DNA from: Karstenula rhodostoma CBS 690.94
Taxonomy: Eukaryota; Ascomycota; Dothideomycetes; Pleosporales; Didymosphaeriaceae
DNA length: 64,000 nt
Reading direction: 5' to 3'
Assembly (NCBI GenBank): GCA_010093485.1
Contig: MU001510.1
Location: 823,709-887,708, forward strand
The translations under genes were made by a program, and so were the position numbers. The notes under the pieces are model-generated. The model did no database searches. It was not told the DNA's origin and was given only the letters and a program-made list of their open reading frames with translations. Shown here piece after piece: positions 22,611-34,462 of the stretch. The stretch's first letter is position 1, and each line of letters opens with the position of its first letter.

Positions 22611-22750
22611 GAGCGGAGGTATGTCTCTGATTTCGACTGGGCCATTGTAGGGCAGACTGGTATCTAGAATTTGCCAGCACAATAGAATCGGTGACTCCTG
22701 CTAGAACGGAGGCCATGACCATTACCCTGCACCGACTATCCCCCACTACC

Positions 22751-25700
22751 TCACAGCTTTGTATAACCATGCGGATTCGTCCACGGATCCCCGTTTGTAT
22801 CCATACTCCCCGAGTCCCCTTCGAACTGTGTGAAATCGATATCGTTCTCACAGTCGTGGGGCTGTCCGGCGAGAAGCTAGAATTTGTCAGTGGAAACAAC
22901 GGGTATAGCTGTTTCAGTGGAAAAAGTCTGGTCCATCAAGAAAGGTAACATGGGGGAGAAACACTCACGTGTTGCAAGATAGCGCGACTAAGATACCCCC
23001 TCTGCATCAACGCTTCCCCGAAAGTATACATGAACTCGTCATCGCCGTTGTGGCCAGGATACCAGTAGTTGTACTGGTTCGTCGCCCCCTGGATCTGACA
23101 TTCGAGTACTTGGACCTAAAACATTATGCAACGTTAGCCATGATAACCCTCCACGGGACATATAACACAACGGTGGATCAAGGCAGCGTCCACCTCGCAC
23201 CGGGGGCTACGTACGCGATCGTTGCGTCCTGCGCGTCCTCGCTCTGTCACGGAGTTGCCGTCCACTCGCGTTCCCCTGATGTACTGGCCGTGGAAGGCCT
23301 GGACGGTGTATACACCTGGGTAATACGTGTTTTGGCCGCGGTCGTAGTATATATGGTCGATGTGCAGGTGAACTACGAAGTAGTTGTCTGGTGGATTGTT
23401 GTTGGGTCCGCTGTGGGCAGGGGTTAGCTCTATAAGACCTTTGCAAATAGGGTAGTTTGATAAGTGTAGTGGGAAGAGGAAGGTCAGATTTATGGGGCAG
23501 GCCACGTTGTGGTACTTTTGCGAGTACGCTGGGCAGAATTTGCGTCTGAGTCCTGCTTCCGCCCACTATGAAGAAGAACTGGTTCAGATACTCACCGATA
23601 TGTATTAGGGTCATTCGAGCCCGTTCCACCACCAGGGGGAATGCGCCATGCAATCTCGATAATGCCGTCGTTCGGCCCCCGAATCTGAACCAAGCGTGTG
23701 TAGATATACTCTAGAGTCTGTGGGTTATTCTCGATGATGCCATGGATCATCGTCTGAACATTTGGCTCTTCGTTAGGACCATTGACATAATTGCCCCAAC
23801 CCTGCTGGATCACCCTCTTCTTCCTTCTGGTTAACGAACAGGAACCTAGACGTACAGGATAGGTTAGCTGGATCGGTTCTGTTCCGCATTGTTTTAGGTC
23901 AGTGCGCTGTCCAGATATGGGCAACGCAACGGCCGATGCACATCCACTTACAGTCGCATTTCGCCTGGCAGCTTTTCGACTTCACGTTCTTCGCAGATTT
24001 GAGGAAGTCTCCAGCTGCTGAGCCTTGGCACATCAAGCTCTCTGTCAAGTAGTTAGGGTCAGCAGAAGGGAAGAGGTCGAATTGGTCACTGAATCCCTGG
24101 GTGTTCAGGTGAAGAGTGTTTCCAAGCGTGGACTCGAAGTCGGAGCGGATTGTTGCTTGTTGCGCGGTTCCACCACCAGCACGGTACGCCACGAATGCCG
24201 CGGCGAGTAAGCTGATAAGTGTCTGTTCTTGGGTTGGAGTAAGGTTGCTACCTGTCTGTCGTTTGGCCAGGAGTCGATCCAATAGAGCGGCCTCTGTCGC
24301 ATTAAGCGTTTCGAAGTCTAAGCCAACCTCGCTCAGCGATTGCCGCTTTGTCAAGATCTCATCCAGAAGTTTGGACTCCGTTTCAGTCAGCAAGTCACGC
24401 TTGGAGTAGTATCTTTCGCCTTTGGTACAGGTTGGATCGGCTTTGAACAAGTTGAGCAGGTTGTGAACTGTGGATTGCGCTGGACTCGGCTGGAGATCGC
24501 GTCAGCTGGTCACCTGATGGACTTGAAGGTAAAGATAGAAAGCTCCATTACACCGTGGTACGCAGAGGAGGCAATGCGGAGGGATCGTCTCTGGACCTTG
24601 AAGTGTATACAGTGACTTACCGAAGCATTTGGTGTATCGCAGCAGAAAAGACCAGCACCAGTCACGCAAAGGAATGGATCCGAAGCAATAGGATGCTTTC
24701 CATCAGGACACCCTCCACCACAGAAAAATGGGACAGAGCCGAAGAACTTGTTTCCATGGTAGTACCAGTCGCAACCCTTGTATGGAGGAGGCTGGCTGCA
24801 ACACATGCTCTTATATCCTGCGGTAGGGAGGCATGCGCTCTCACCTCCCGAACCGTACTTGCTGTACGTGAGTTCTTTCGTATCCTTTGGGCATCCATAG
24901 TGCCCCCAGGCGAGGAATGCTGTGCAGATGGGACCTGCTCCGTACCATTTGCACTTGCCCTGTGCTTCATCACTTCGTGTAGATTTGCAGCAAAGAACCT
25001 TGTGACCGGTAAAGCAGTATTTTCCTGTTGCCGCGGTATCGCTAGTGACTTCAACCTCGTCATCGTGACATTTCCCATTACAAAAGGGGGCTGTTCCTCG
25101 CCATTCGCACTGTGGGACATCATTGCTTGGACAACAGTACGGTCGGTATGAGCGGTCTTTGCCCCCTGTGATTGGCCCTGAACAGCCATTGTAGAGCGCT
25201 GGTGGTTTCGTCAGCTCTAAACCTGTAAACACGGTTACACTTCACTTACACGCAGTGCCCGTTCCACCTTTATCTCCTCTCGTGGCAGCGCTGGATCCCG
25301 GAGGGCAAGGTTTGTCGCACTCACCCCATTGACATTGTGTGATTGGATCGGACAATTTGCTGCGATCTGCCAGTGCTAAAGCCTGTCTGCCTGTAACCTT
25401 GGACAGAGTGGCGGCGGCCGAGCCTTTGGCGTCGTCTGTAGAAGCCGCCCACACAAGCGTGCCTCCTAAGCACTTCTTGTTTGCATAGTCGATTTTCAAC
25501 TTAAGTGTAGTCTCATCATCGTACGAGACCCATTGGTTGTTGTCCCATTGAACGATCTGAGAAGCGGAGTCCTTATCCAAAGTGACTTTGGCGCCAGCCG
25601 CAACGATTCGTTGAATCTCCGCATAAGACAGTGTTCCCGCACTGGCAGTACATTTCCCAGGATTACCCCCGGCACTGAAACCACAGCCTGCATGGCCACA

Positions 25701-27044
25701 GTTTGGGTCTGTAAGTGTAAAGCTGCGCCCGTAAAACCCAAGACCAAGATTTACCTGATCCGGCTCGATGTTGTTCCTCCATAGCAGATCCATTGTCTGG
25801 TCGATCTCAGTGAGATTAGTATGAGCGTTGACAATAGGACCAATGAATCGATCGGTAGAGTCCCAGGTTCCATGCAGATCGTAAGTCATTACGTTGAAGA
25901 AATCGATCTGTTTCGATATTCCGACAAGGTCGAAATGCTGCATGTACCAGTAGCTGGACGGAATGGTAATGGACAAACCGTACTTATGGCCACCAGATCC
26001 CAGTCTGTTCCGTAAGTTTTTGAGGAATGTAACATAGTTGGCATAATCTGCTTCGTTGCCGCCCCGTTCGGGTGCTACTGGGTACTCCCAGTCCATGTCA
26101 ACACCGTCGAAGCCGTATGTAGCCATGAAGCTCAATAGGGAGGAAATGAATTTATCCTGTGCAGAAGACGAGCTTGCTAGTTGTGAGAAAGTGGTAAAGG
26201 TTGGTTGATCTGGGTCGTTCATGCTCCAGCCGCCGACAGATATCCATGTCTGGAGACCCGGATTGCTGTCCTTCAGTCCGGTGAATCGCTTATATAGACC
26301 GACATCGCTTTCGCTCATGGGAGCAACTTTGAAGGAATTCGGGTCCACGAAGGCAAAGGCGAAGTTGAGATGCGTATAAGCACTCACTGGGATAGATTCC
26401 GGCCACATACCATCGCAAGTTCTAGTTGTGGACCATCCCTCGTAGTATCCTATCGTGCGTTTGTTGGAGCTAACAATGGTTAATAAATATCGTTGTTAGG
26501 CCAAACCCTTTTCTGGAAGATCTCGGGTACCTTGGTAGTGTCTAAAGAGATCGACTATATACATACCTCGACCCAGAACACGATGGCGACTTGACTTTTT
26601 TGTCTCCGCAGAAGTCTGCCGTGGATCCACAAAAGCCGAATTTGCTGCAGCATACATTGAGCGGACATTTCTCCCTTTGCGACCACTGTGCGCCCCATCC
26701 TGGATCACACTCAGACTTCCGATCGCAGCCTGATTCGCATTTATCGGGCGCGCACGAGGTAGGTCCAAAGGAACAGACCCCATTTTTGCCACAGCAGCCG
26801 ATTTTGCAGGGCCGCGTTGGAGTGCTATCATAATAGTTAGGACCAAAACTTTCCGTAAAGGCTTAGACCAAAGTGTTGCTGCCGGAGAGACCTCACGGGC
26901 CATATCTTTTGATTGAATTGGAGAAATTCTAACAGGGAAAAATTACCATGTATAAGGATCTTCAGCCGGGTCTATAGTAGCAAGGCCGGCCGAAGCTGCG
27001 GTAAACACAAGGAGAACAATCTGAAGTACACTTTTCGAAACCAT
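22751..27044 (-). CDS. Killer-toxin-like (subgroup C) GH18 chitinase
   Basis: Nine exons (27044-26947, 26824-26567, 26469-25250, 25198-24621, 24489-23952, 23845-23596, 23410-23215, 23115-22969, 22876-22751) give 1136 residues. Residues 1-20 are a signal peptide. About 35-118 is a hevein-type chitin-binding region (PCKIGCCGKNGVC, NVCCSKFGFCG). About 120-490 is the GH18 barrel with SVGGWS and DGVDMDWEYP, catalytic acid Glu246. Residues 500-718 contain Cys-rich repeats. A linker with Lys-Arg pairs at 748-749, 766-767 and 794-795 follows, then a C-terminal domain (RTGP-like RGPNNNPPDNYF, YWYPGHNGDDE) typical of this group. It should be secreted and hydrolyse chitin, by family inference against other fungi or in wall remodelling. 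No LysM is in the protein itself; the divergent neighbour supplies it. A 27-nt intron reading at 25223-25249 was rejected for the 51-nt one. Confidence 0.88.
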
Positions 27045-28137
27045 CTCGAAGTCTGGAGAAGTTTGCAAAACTCAATTGCACCGTATGGAGCGCAATGCAG
27101 ACCATCTGCAATGGATCAGGGGGACTCACGGGATTATTGCGGGCAGTGAATCTTACGGAAGCGATTGACTAGGTTTTCGATCTGTTCATCCGTCACAAGG
27201 CTCACCGCCTTAGACAGGATGACACTTTCCAAGGTTGCGCATCCATGAGTGCGCCCCTTGTAACATCACCAAAGCAATCTAGAGAGATACGAGCAAAATG
27301 GTGAGGGAATTAGATTGATTGGCTTTTAGAACGGCAGGTGACACAACGAAATGAACGCCATGTACGCACCAATGTAAGCACACACCGGAAGTTGATCCCA
27401 TTTACGGAAAACCTAATGGCTTGAAGATACATGAGTATTACTCCAATGCTGATGAAAATGATTTTGATTGGCTAGGAACAGGGGATAGCTACATCGACTC
27501 ATTCACAAACACGCCCAACGCCCCGCGGCCGGCCCAAGCCCTGGCACCCATGAGTAAGCTGAGGATAAATCTGCGTACCAATAGTATCCTAACATTCGAT
27601 CCAGTTCGATAGCATGCACGGTACTAGTGGCTTGAAGCGTCCACTGACAAGTTCGAGTGTATTTGTGTTCTGTTTCATTGAGAATACGAAATGGAAAGGA
27701 GGTGTGGAGTTGTGGAAACGTTGTCTAAAGCACCCCGCATCTACAAAGTGGTTCTCAATATATGGTGGTTGCAAACCAAGGGGCCGGAACAACAACAACC
27801 AACCATGCTCCAAGCGATGCTGACGGTGGCTGTAAGCCCATCATCACATACCTTCCTTTCTTGCAGGAGAGACTGAGACATTTCTGCAGTATAATCAATT
27901 GACAAGGTTACCTGCGGGGAAAGCCCTCAATATCACCATCTTACGGTTGAGGTAAGGACACTAATAAATCTTGGCCGAAGCTTACCTGTGCCCCGAATTC
28001 AGCCTTGTACATCTCCTGCAAGTTGTCGAGACCAAGCTAGACGTCGATTACTCCACATCTCTGCAGCAGATGCTTTTGGACTTGAGGAACTTATCCACGA
28101 CTTTCTGGAAACTTTGACCGTAAGGTGACGAGTTCCA
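27045..28137. promoter_or_regulatory. Shared divergent promoter region, chitinase / LysM protein
   Basis: 1093 bp lie between the two start codons. The region is AT-rich and holds only non-conserved short ORFs. Divergent layout of a subgroup C chitinase and a LysM gene suggests co-regulation; no binding site was identified. Confidence 0.6.
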
Positions 28138-30261
28138 ATGGCGACTTCAATTTTGTTACTATGTTCATTCATTTGCGTGGCCGTCGCCCAGCTGTCCTTT
28201 TTCCCAAACAATACCTTGGTAGTTGCGGGAAATATTTCGACAGCATGTACCACTGCGATGAATGCCACGATTGACTGTGATCCTTATATCATGGCATTAG
28301 CAACCCTCGACGACTTCACATCTCTGAACAACGATACCGTACAGCAAAACGTATGCGCAACGAAATGTGGAACCGCCTTATCCAAATATCACAACTCGGT
28401 AGCGGCTGCCTGCGCGAAGGATCCGCTGCCATGGGATGGAACACCGGCAACGTACATCGGAGATTTCGTGTGGGCGTACTACAATGGAAGCTGTCTAAAA
28501 GATACTGCTACCGGGCAGTGGTGCAAAGGTAAGAGGCAAATAGACAAACTTGGTATACCGTATTCCCCTGCGGCATGTATCTCAGTGGATTCATAGAGAC
28601 ACTTGGAAGAGGAAAAGGCTGACGTTTAAGATTACATCACGAACGTATCTTCCACCCTGACCGGAGACAAGCAGATTTCGGATCTACCAAAGTCTCAACT
28701 CTGCTCGCCTTGTATCATTCAGCTTTTCAAACATCAACAATCTACATCGTTCTCAAACTATGATGACAACATGGCGGCGGAGTGGGCTTCTGTGCAAAAA
28801 GTCTGCAGCACGACGGGACCAACTGCCGTGCCGACACCTTATGCAACGCCGACAGACAAACCTGGCCATGTTCCAGGCAATGCCACAATCGTTACGCCGA
28901 CTTGCCTTTCGGGGAATTTCTACACAGTGCAAAGCGGAGATGACCCACAGAAGATTGCCGTTGCGCAAAAGGTAGCAACGGGAACATTGAAGATAGTGAA
29001 TGACATTCTACCCGATGGCAGCAACTTGCTCGCGGGTGCGAAGTTATGTCTTCCGCAAGCCTGTCCGACGTATCTAGTACAATCTGGAGGTCTGCTTATC
29101 TCATTAGTGTGGAAATATCCTACTAACCCGCCTACAGATACCTGCTGGCAAATTGCTGTGAACAATGGCATCGGCTACACTGATTTCCTCGGCTACAATC
29201 CATCCGTCAACAATGACTGCTCCAACCTTTTGTCAGGCACGAACGTATGCATAGGACTACCAGGACCAGCCTGGAACGGTAAGACACACCGGGGCATAAG
29301 TTCTGAACGTTAGGCGCAGCAATGTCCGAACCATCCGAAAATTAGTCGCAGAACTCCAGCATTCTGACCTCTCTTTCTAATCCTCCTTATCGAGTCTATT
29401 ACTGACTTGTACCCCCATATTTAGGCACAACCATTGCAGGGGCAACAGTCACCAAGACAGCCGAGTTTGCCCCGTCCATGACCTCTATACCGACCAATGC
29501 TGCCAAGGGTACCACGCGGAAGTGTGGGAAATGGTACGACGTCCAGTACGGTGATTACTGTCAGCTTGTGGCTCTCAACAACAGTATATCCCTGCCGCTT
29601 TTCACATCCATCAATCCATCCATCAACAGCACGTGCGGCAATCTGGTTTCTGGTGTCGCATACTGTGTCTGGCCAATGGCTAATTGGAACTCTACCAACA
29701 TTGGGGTCCCTGTGCCTCCACCAACGGCGACCCCACCCGGGACTACGAACACATGCTACGAGTGGTACATCATACAGAGTGGGGATGGATGTTATCAGTA
29801 AGTCCCCAAACAACCTTGTTGGCACAAAGCCTGGTATACCAAGTCGTTTGAGCTGTACTTCTAGAAGTAGTTTCAGCAATATGCTTACTTGGATCAGGAT
29901 CGAACAAGCGTACGAAATCACCATGGCTCAAATGCAAGCCTGGAACCCTGATCTACATAGCGACTGCGGGAATCTATTGCTTGGAGAAGCTTACTGTGTC
30001 TCTGGAGCCACCGCAACATCAACCCCCACCAAAACTAGCAGCGCTCCAACTTCGCTACCGTCCCCTCCAGGCCCTACGCAGTCTGGAATAGCGTCCAAGT
30101 GTAACAAGTATGTAATGCAGAAGACGGGTGTATTCTGTCAAGATATGGCAACTGCCGCTGGTATCTCTTTGGCCCAACTTTACGCTTGGAACCCGGCTTT
30201 GAATGGGGATTGCTCGGGACTTTGGACTGGATACGCTTATTGCGTTGGTGTTGCGTCTTGA
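28138..30261 (+). CDS. Secreted protein with five LysM domains
   Basis: Five exons (28138-28528, 28631-29089, 29138-29278, 29425-29797, 29898-30261; introns of 102, 48, 146 and 100 nt) give 575 residues. Residues 1-17 are a signal peptide. A Cys-rich N-terminal domain runs to about 190 and a Pro/Thr linker to 220. LysM modules lie at about 226-272 (FYTVQSGD), 276-323 (YLVQSGDTCWQIA), 366-412 (YDVQYGDYC), 441-490 (WYIIQSGDGC) and 519-570 (YVMQKTGVFCQDMA), each ending in a C-G/S-N/G-L...YC segment. LysMs bind chitin oligomers; in ascomycetes such proteins shield the wall or mask chitin from hosts. The intron at 29090 has a weak GTCTGC donor, but a perfect TACTAAC branch and the restored QSGDTCW support it. 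Confidence 0.88.
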
Positions 30262-30652
30262 TGCCCGTCTGTAGTTAGGGAACAAAATGCGCTGTCGTGA
30301 AGATATTGTGCAGCCCGTAAAGATTTTGCTTCGATGCAGTTGATGTGCTTTTGTGACACTCTGACTGGTCGGACACATATGATGTCATGCTCGCTCCCAT
30401 CCCATCGAGGCTAAGATGTGGCTAGTGAACTGTGGCACTGGCACACCTCCATTCACATCCCTGAAGCACAAAAGTGGGGCTCGTCAGCGACCGACATGCA
30501 CATCAGCCTGCAACTATCACCGTCACCTGAACCACCCAAAATGAACAGTCGTCCGATACCAGCTACACGCCATAAGCACGATCGCGGTTGGCTTAGGGCC
30601 ACCACACCACTTCACGCACCTTCGCACATCCTCCAGCATTTCCAAGGTCAAC
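30262..30652. other. Intergenic, LysM gene / ankyrin gene
   Basis: Presumed 3' UTR of the LysM gene and promoter of the ankyrin gene. Nothing specific was recognised. Confidence 0.4.
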
Positions 30653-32149
30653 ATGTCAGCGCAGAATGAATCATCGGATTACCGCTTGACAGACGCAGAC
30701 CTGGAAGAGTACCCTATAGAGCGTCACCACTTTGATCCTGTAGTACGCGCTGCAGCGAACCCAGATTCGCGCGTCCTCGCCGCGATTCTCGCCCTCAAGG
30801 ATCCCTACTTGAACCCATCCACCTTTGACGGCCGCCAGTCTGCATTGACCTCTGCCATCGAGGCCGGCTTGCTAGAAAATGTCAAAATACTTGTAAACGC
30901 AGGCTGCGATCCAAACGGTGTGCCTTATGACTCTATGCTGAAAGATGCCGCGTATTTCTGGGGATTGCTGCCACACTGGTCACCTCTAGGCTCGCACAGG
31001 CAGCAGCAGAGCGAAGACGAAGAGGATGGTGTATACCGAAGTCCACTCGACGATGAAGACATACGATCGAGACAGAAGACCCGCTTGCCGTTCTGGTCAG
31101 CACCTGTTAAGGGGTATCCGGTCCGGGGACAGAAGCCTCTGCTGACAGCACTGGACGCCGCTGTCGTATCCGAAAACATCGATCTCATCGAGGCCGTCCT
31201 GGACGCTGGCGCCGACACAAAGGCATGGACAGAGCGCCACGATGCTATGCCCGAAAACCCGAGCGTGTCGTTCATCAGCCCTTCGACACCTCTCCACCGG
31301 GCCATCGAAACCGGCAACACCTCCGTCGCACGCCTCCTCCTCTCGAAAGGCTTCCGCGTCGACGTCTTTCCCCTCGCAGCAGTAACCAGATGCCTGAACC
31401 CCCTCATGTTCTCCCTCGCGACACGGAGCCCAGACCTCTCCTGGTACGCCCTCCTCTCCGCGTCCCCGACCGCCGCCCACGACCAGCTTTCCCCCATCTT
31501 CAAAGTACACATCGCACACATAGCATGTGCCACGCTTTCCATCGCAGCCCTAGAAGCAGTGGCAAACCACGTCCCGCTCAGCGACGTACGCCCCACAGCA
31601 CTAGGCCACACGCTGCTGCACATCGCGTGTCTACCTTCAAACGACGACGCCATCAACCACTTCTCCCCCAAGATCCACCAATCCATCCACGACGTGCGCA
31701 CCCTCGCCGCATTCACGCCCCACGCACTCTGGCCGTTCAAACCCCCCGGCCAGTTCCGAGACGTCACCCCGCAATTCAGCGCCGCGCCATCCGAGCTAGA
31801 ACCCCAACTCGCCATGATAGCCTTCTTGACATCCCACGGGATGGCAGACTGGACTGCGCGAGACGTCCACGGTAACACGCCCCTGCACTACCTCGCCGCA
31901 CACAGAGCCGCCACGGCCCAGACACTCGCGGCGGGTCTTGCGGAGGAGCGTCTGGGGAGTGCGTGGGCGGAGAGGAATAGCTGGGGTTATACGCCTGCTG
32001 AGCTTGTCGGGGACGGGGAAGATGCGCTGAGGGGACTGGCTGGCGAGGGACGGACGCCGGAAAGCGTTAGCTATATGCCGCACTGGAGGGATGCGATGGG
32101 GAGCTGGATCGCGGGGAAGTGGACGAGTAGTTATCCTGAGGACCAGTAG
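30653..32149 (+). CDS. Ankyrin-repeat protein (498 aa)
   Basis: An intron-less ORF of 498 residues. Ankyrin-type helices are visible at GRQSALTSAIEAGLLENVKILVNAGCDPNG, KPLLTALDAAVVSENIDLIEAVLDAGAD, STPLHRAIETGNTSVARLLLSKGF, GHTLLHIACLPSNDDAINHF and HGNTPLHYLAAHRA (each cited only as a landmark). The repeats are spread over the whole chain and separated by long irregular loops, including an acidic QQQSEDEEDG stretch. No signal peptide, catalytic domain or membrane segment is present, so it is probably a soluble scaffold or interaction protein. Strong GC-rich third-position codon use supports coding. Start 30653 is the first ATG and lies in a good purine context. Confidence 0.75.
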   Translation: MSAQNESSDYRLTDADLEEYPIERHHFDPVVRAAANPDSRVLAAILALKDPYLNPSTFDGRQSALTSAIEAGLLENVKILVNAGCDPNGVPYDSMLKDAAYFWGLLPHWSPLGSHRQQQSEDEEDGVYRSPLDDEDIRSRQKTRLPFWSAPVKGYPVRGQKPLLTALDAAVVSENIDLIEAVLDAGADTKAWTERHDAMPENPSVSFISPSTPLHRAIETGNTSVARLLLSKGFRVDVFPLAAVTRCLNPLMFSLATRSPDLSWYALLSASPTAAHDQLSPIFKVHIAHIACATLSIAALEAVANHVPLSDVRPTALGHTLLHIACLPSNDDAINHFSPKIHQSIHDVRTLAAFTPHALWPFKPPGQFRDVTPQFSAAPSELEPQLAMIAFLTSHGMADWTARDVHGNTPLHYLAAHRAATAQTLAAGLAEERLGSAWAERNSWGYTPAELVGDGEDALRGLAGEGRTPESVSYMPHWRDAMGSWIAGKWTSSYPEDQ

Positions 32150-32615
32150 GTAGATGTGAGTAAAGTAAACAAGTATCTGCTATCTTGTCATGTTATTCGA
32201 AGTGTAATGCAGCATTACTACCTCCTAGTGCTTGCCCACTGCAAACAAAACATGTCCAGAATGCTCATTAGCGTACTCGTACCGAATTCTTGGGTGATGA
32301 CCACAGCGAGGCTCACAGGTCATGGCAGCCGGCACGCAGACATGCATCATCAAGACATGGCAAGATGGTCATTATGTGTCTCAATTCTCTCATCAACTCT
32401 TCCTACATGCAAAGCGTACACGCGACGCCAATCCATAGTCTATTTTCCGACCGATCCGTCCGCGACAATGTGATGATACATGTGAGAAAAGACATGGGCA
32501 GAAGAGGAGAGTAGGGGTAGTACGCGAGACAAGAACAAAAGCGCCGGAAATGGTGTACAAGTAGTCTCAAACATCTTACAGTGCCCCTCTTACGCATCTC
32601 CCTTGGATATTATGT
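32150..32615. other. Convergent 3' region, ankyrin / TUF1
   Basis: 465 bp between two converging stop codons; expected 3' UTRs. No gene seen. Confidence 0.5.
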
Positions 32616-34031
32616 TTACTCGAGGACGCGGGTAACGAGACCGGTGGCCACGGTGCGGCCACCCTCACGCATGTTGAAGCGCTGGCCGGCCTCAAGCACG
32701 TGCGGCTGGTGCAGCTCGCAGACCATCTCGACGTTGTCGCCGGGCATGATCTGCTTGTCCTTCTCGACACCCTCGGGCCAGGTGAGCGCACAGCTCTCGT
32801 CGGCCGTTCGGATGAACATCTGGGGCCTGTAGTTCTCGCCGAAGCCAGTGTGACGACCACCCTCCTCCTTGCTCAGCACGTACATGGAGACGAGGAACTT
32901 CCTGTGCGCCTTGACGGTTCCGGGAATGGCGACGACCATACCGCGGCGGACGTCCTCGCGCTTGACACCACGGAGGAGAAGACCGGAGTTGTCGCCGGCG
33001 CGCGACTCGTCGCAGGACTTCTTGAACGTCTCGATGTCGGTGACCTTGGTCTTGATGGGCGCGACACCCTTGCCGACGAGCTCGACTTCGGAATCCTTCT
33101 TCAGGATACCGCGCTCGACACGGCCAGAGCAAACGGTTCCACGACCGGCAATAGAGAAGACGTCTTCGACAGCCATGAGGAAGGGCTTCTCGGTCTCACG
33201 CTGGGGCGTGGGGATCCAGGAGTCGACCTGCTCGAGGAGCTCGTCAATCTTCTGCTCGCCGATCTCGGGCTGGCGGCCCTCAAGAGCACACAGCGCAGAG
33301 CCCATGACGATGGGGGTCTCGTCGCCCTCGAAGCCGTACGAAGTGAGCAGCTCGCGCATCTCCATCTCGACGAGCTCCAACATCTCCTTGTCCTCGATGG
33401 CATCCACCTTGTTCACGAAGACGACGATCTTCTGGACACCGACCTGGCGGGCGAGCAGCAAGTGCTCACGGGTCTGGGGCATCTGTCCGTCGGAGGCGGC
33501 AACAACGATGATGGCGCCATCCATGTTGGCTGCACCCGTAATCATGTTCTTGATGTAATCGGCGTGACCGGGGCAGTCGACGTGGGCATAATGCCTGTTG
33601 TCGGTCGAGTACTCGATGTGTGCTGTGGAGATGGTGATACCGCGCTTTCGCTCTTCAGGGGCCTTGTCGATGGAGCCGTATTCGAGGAACTTGGCGTAGC
33701 CCTTCTCGGCCTGTCGCTTGGTGATGGCAGCTGTGAGGGTAGTCTATTGTCCAATTAGTAGAGCGACGGTGGATGACGAGCTCGGGAGTCGTGCCTTGCC
33801 GTGATCGACGTGACCAATGGTACCTGTTGTAATCAGCAATAGTCCACGAGGCTTGGGCGAGCTTCACGGAGATGGCATACCAATGTTGACGTGCGGCTTG
33901 TCACGGGAGAAAGCCGCCGCGTAGTTCCTGACCTGGCTTCCGCTCCATGCCTGCTGCACGGGGTTTACGCCCCTCTGGTATCGCAGAGCACAGCGCGAGG
34001 TGCGCATGAAAGCACGCGAGAAGGACGACAT
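32616..34031 (-). CDS. TUF1: Mitochondrial translation elongation factor Tu
   Basis: Three exons (34031-33881, 33823-33795, 33743-32616) give 435 residues. The first ~45 residues are Arg/Ser-rich without acids, a mitochondrial presequence ending near RNYAAAF. The GTPase motifs are complete: GHVDHGKT (P-loop), RGITI (effector), DCPGHADYI (switch II) and NKVD. Domains 2 and 3 follow, with [13 protein letters not shown] and [10 protein letters not shown] near the stop. It delivers aminoacyl-tRNA to the mitochondrial ribosome. Exon 2 is only 29 nt, and the second intron (33744-33794, 51 nt) starts with GC rather than GT: AAG|GCACGA...CTACTAAT...AATAG. No GT is available that keeps HGKTTL. It is divergent from EHD3, with 431 bp between starts. 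Confidence 0.95.
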
Positions 34032-34462
34032 GGCTGTGGCTGCGAGCTCCAATTAAAAGAAAACGTATCCGTACTAAGACAACGAAAATGAAGGGAGGCG
34101 CAATGGGGATGGGAGGCGCGAGGTTGCAGTGGTGCTCCTTGGACGCGCAGGCGGTTCGATGGCAATTGCACATTTGTTAGCGTCGTCCAAGATTTTGTCC
34201 ACGGGTCTTACGCTGTCACGTGCATGCCTGAGCGTGAGCTCCACCCTTCTTCGACTGAGCTTCTGGACAACCAAAGGAAGCGGGAAACCTTTCCCGTGGT
34301 GCTCAATCTATCTGCCCGACTTCTCATTGTACATTATCCACCGTCACTCCTTCAGTCGCAAGCCAATTGAGCTTGCAGCACATCTTCGCATCCGACGCGC
34401 TTGATCGGACACCCGAGGCTGTCGGCAGCCTCTCTGAACAGCTTCTACAACCAGCGCTCTTC
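34032..34462. promoter_or_regulatory. Divergent promoter region TUF1 / EHD3
   Basis: 431 bp between start codons of two mitochondrial proteins transcribed apart; co-regulation is plausible. No specific element identified. Confidence 0.5.

Noticed and set aside
25223..25249. A 27-nt intron in the chitinase gene
   Set aside because: It keeps the frame but is too short for fungal splicing; the 51-nt intron 25199-25249 with a CTGAC branch site fits better.
32700..33758. A 352-codon forward ORF opposite TUF1
   Set aside because: It is the antisense shadow of a GC3-biased gene; the minus strand has complete EF-Tu motifs and the forward protein has none.
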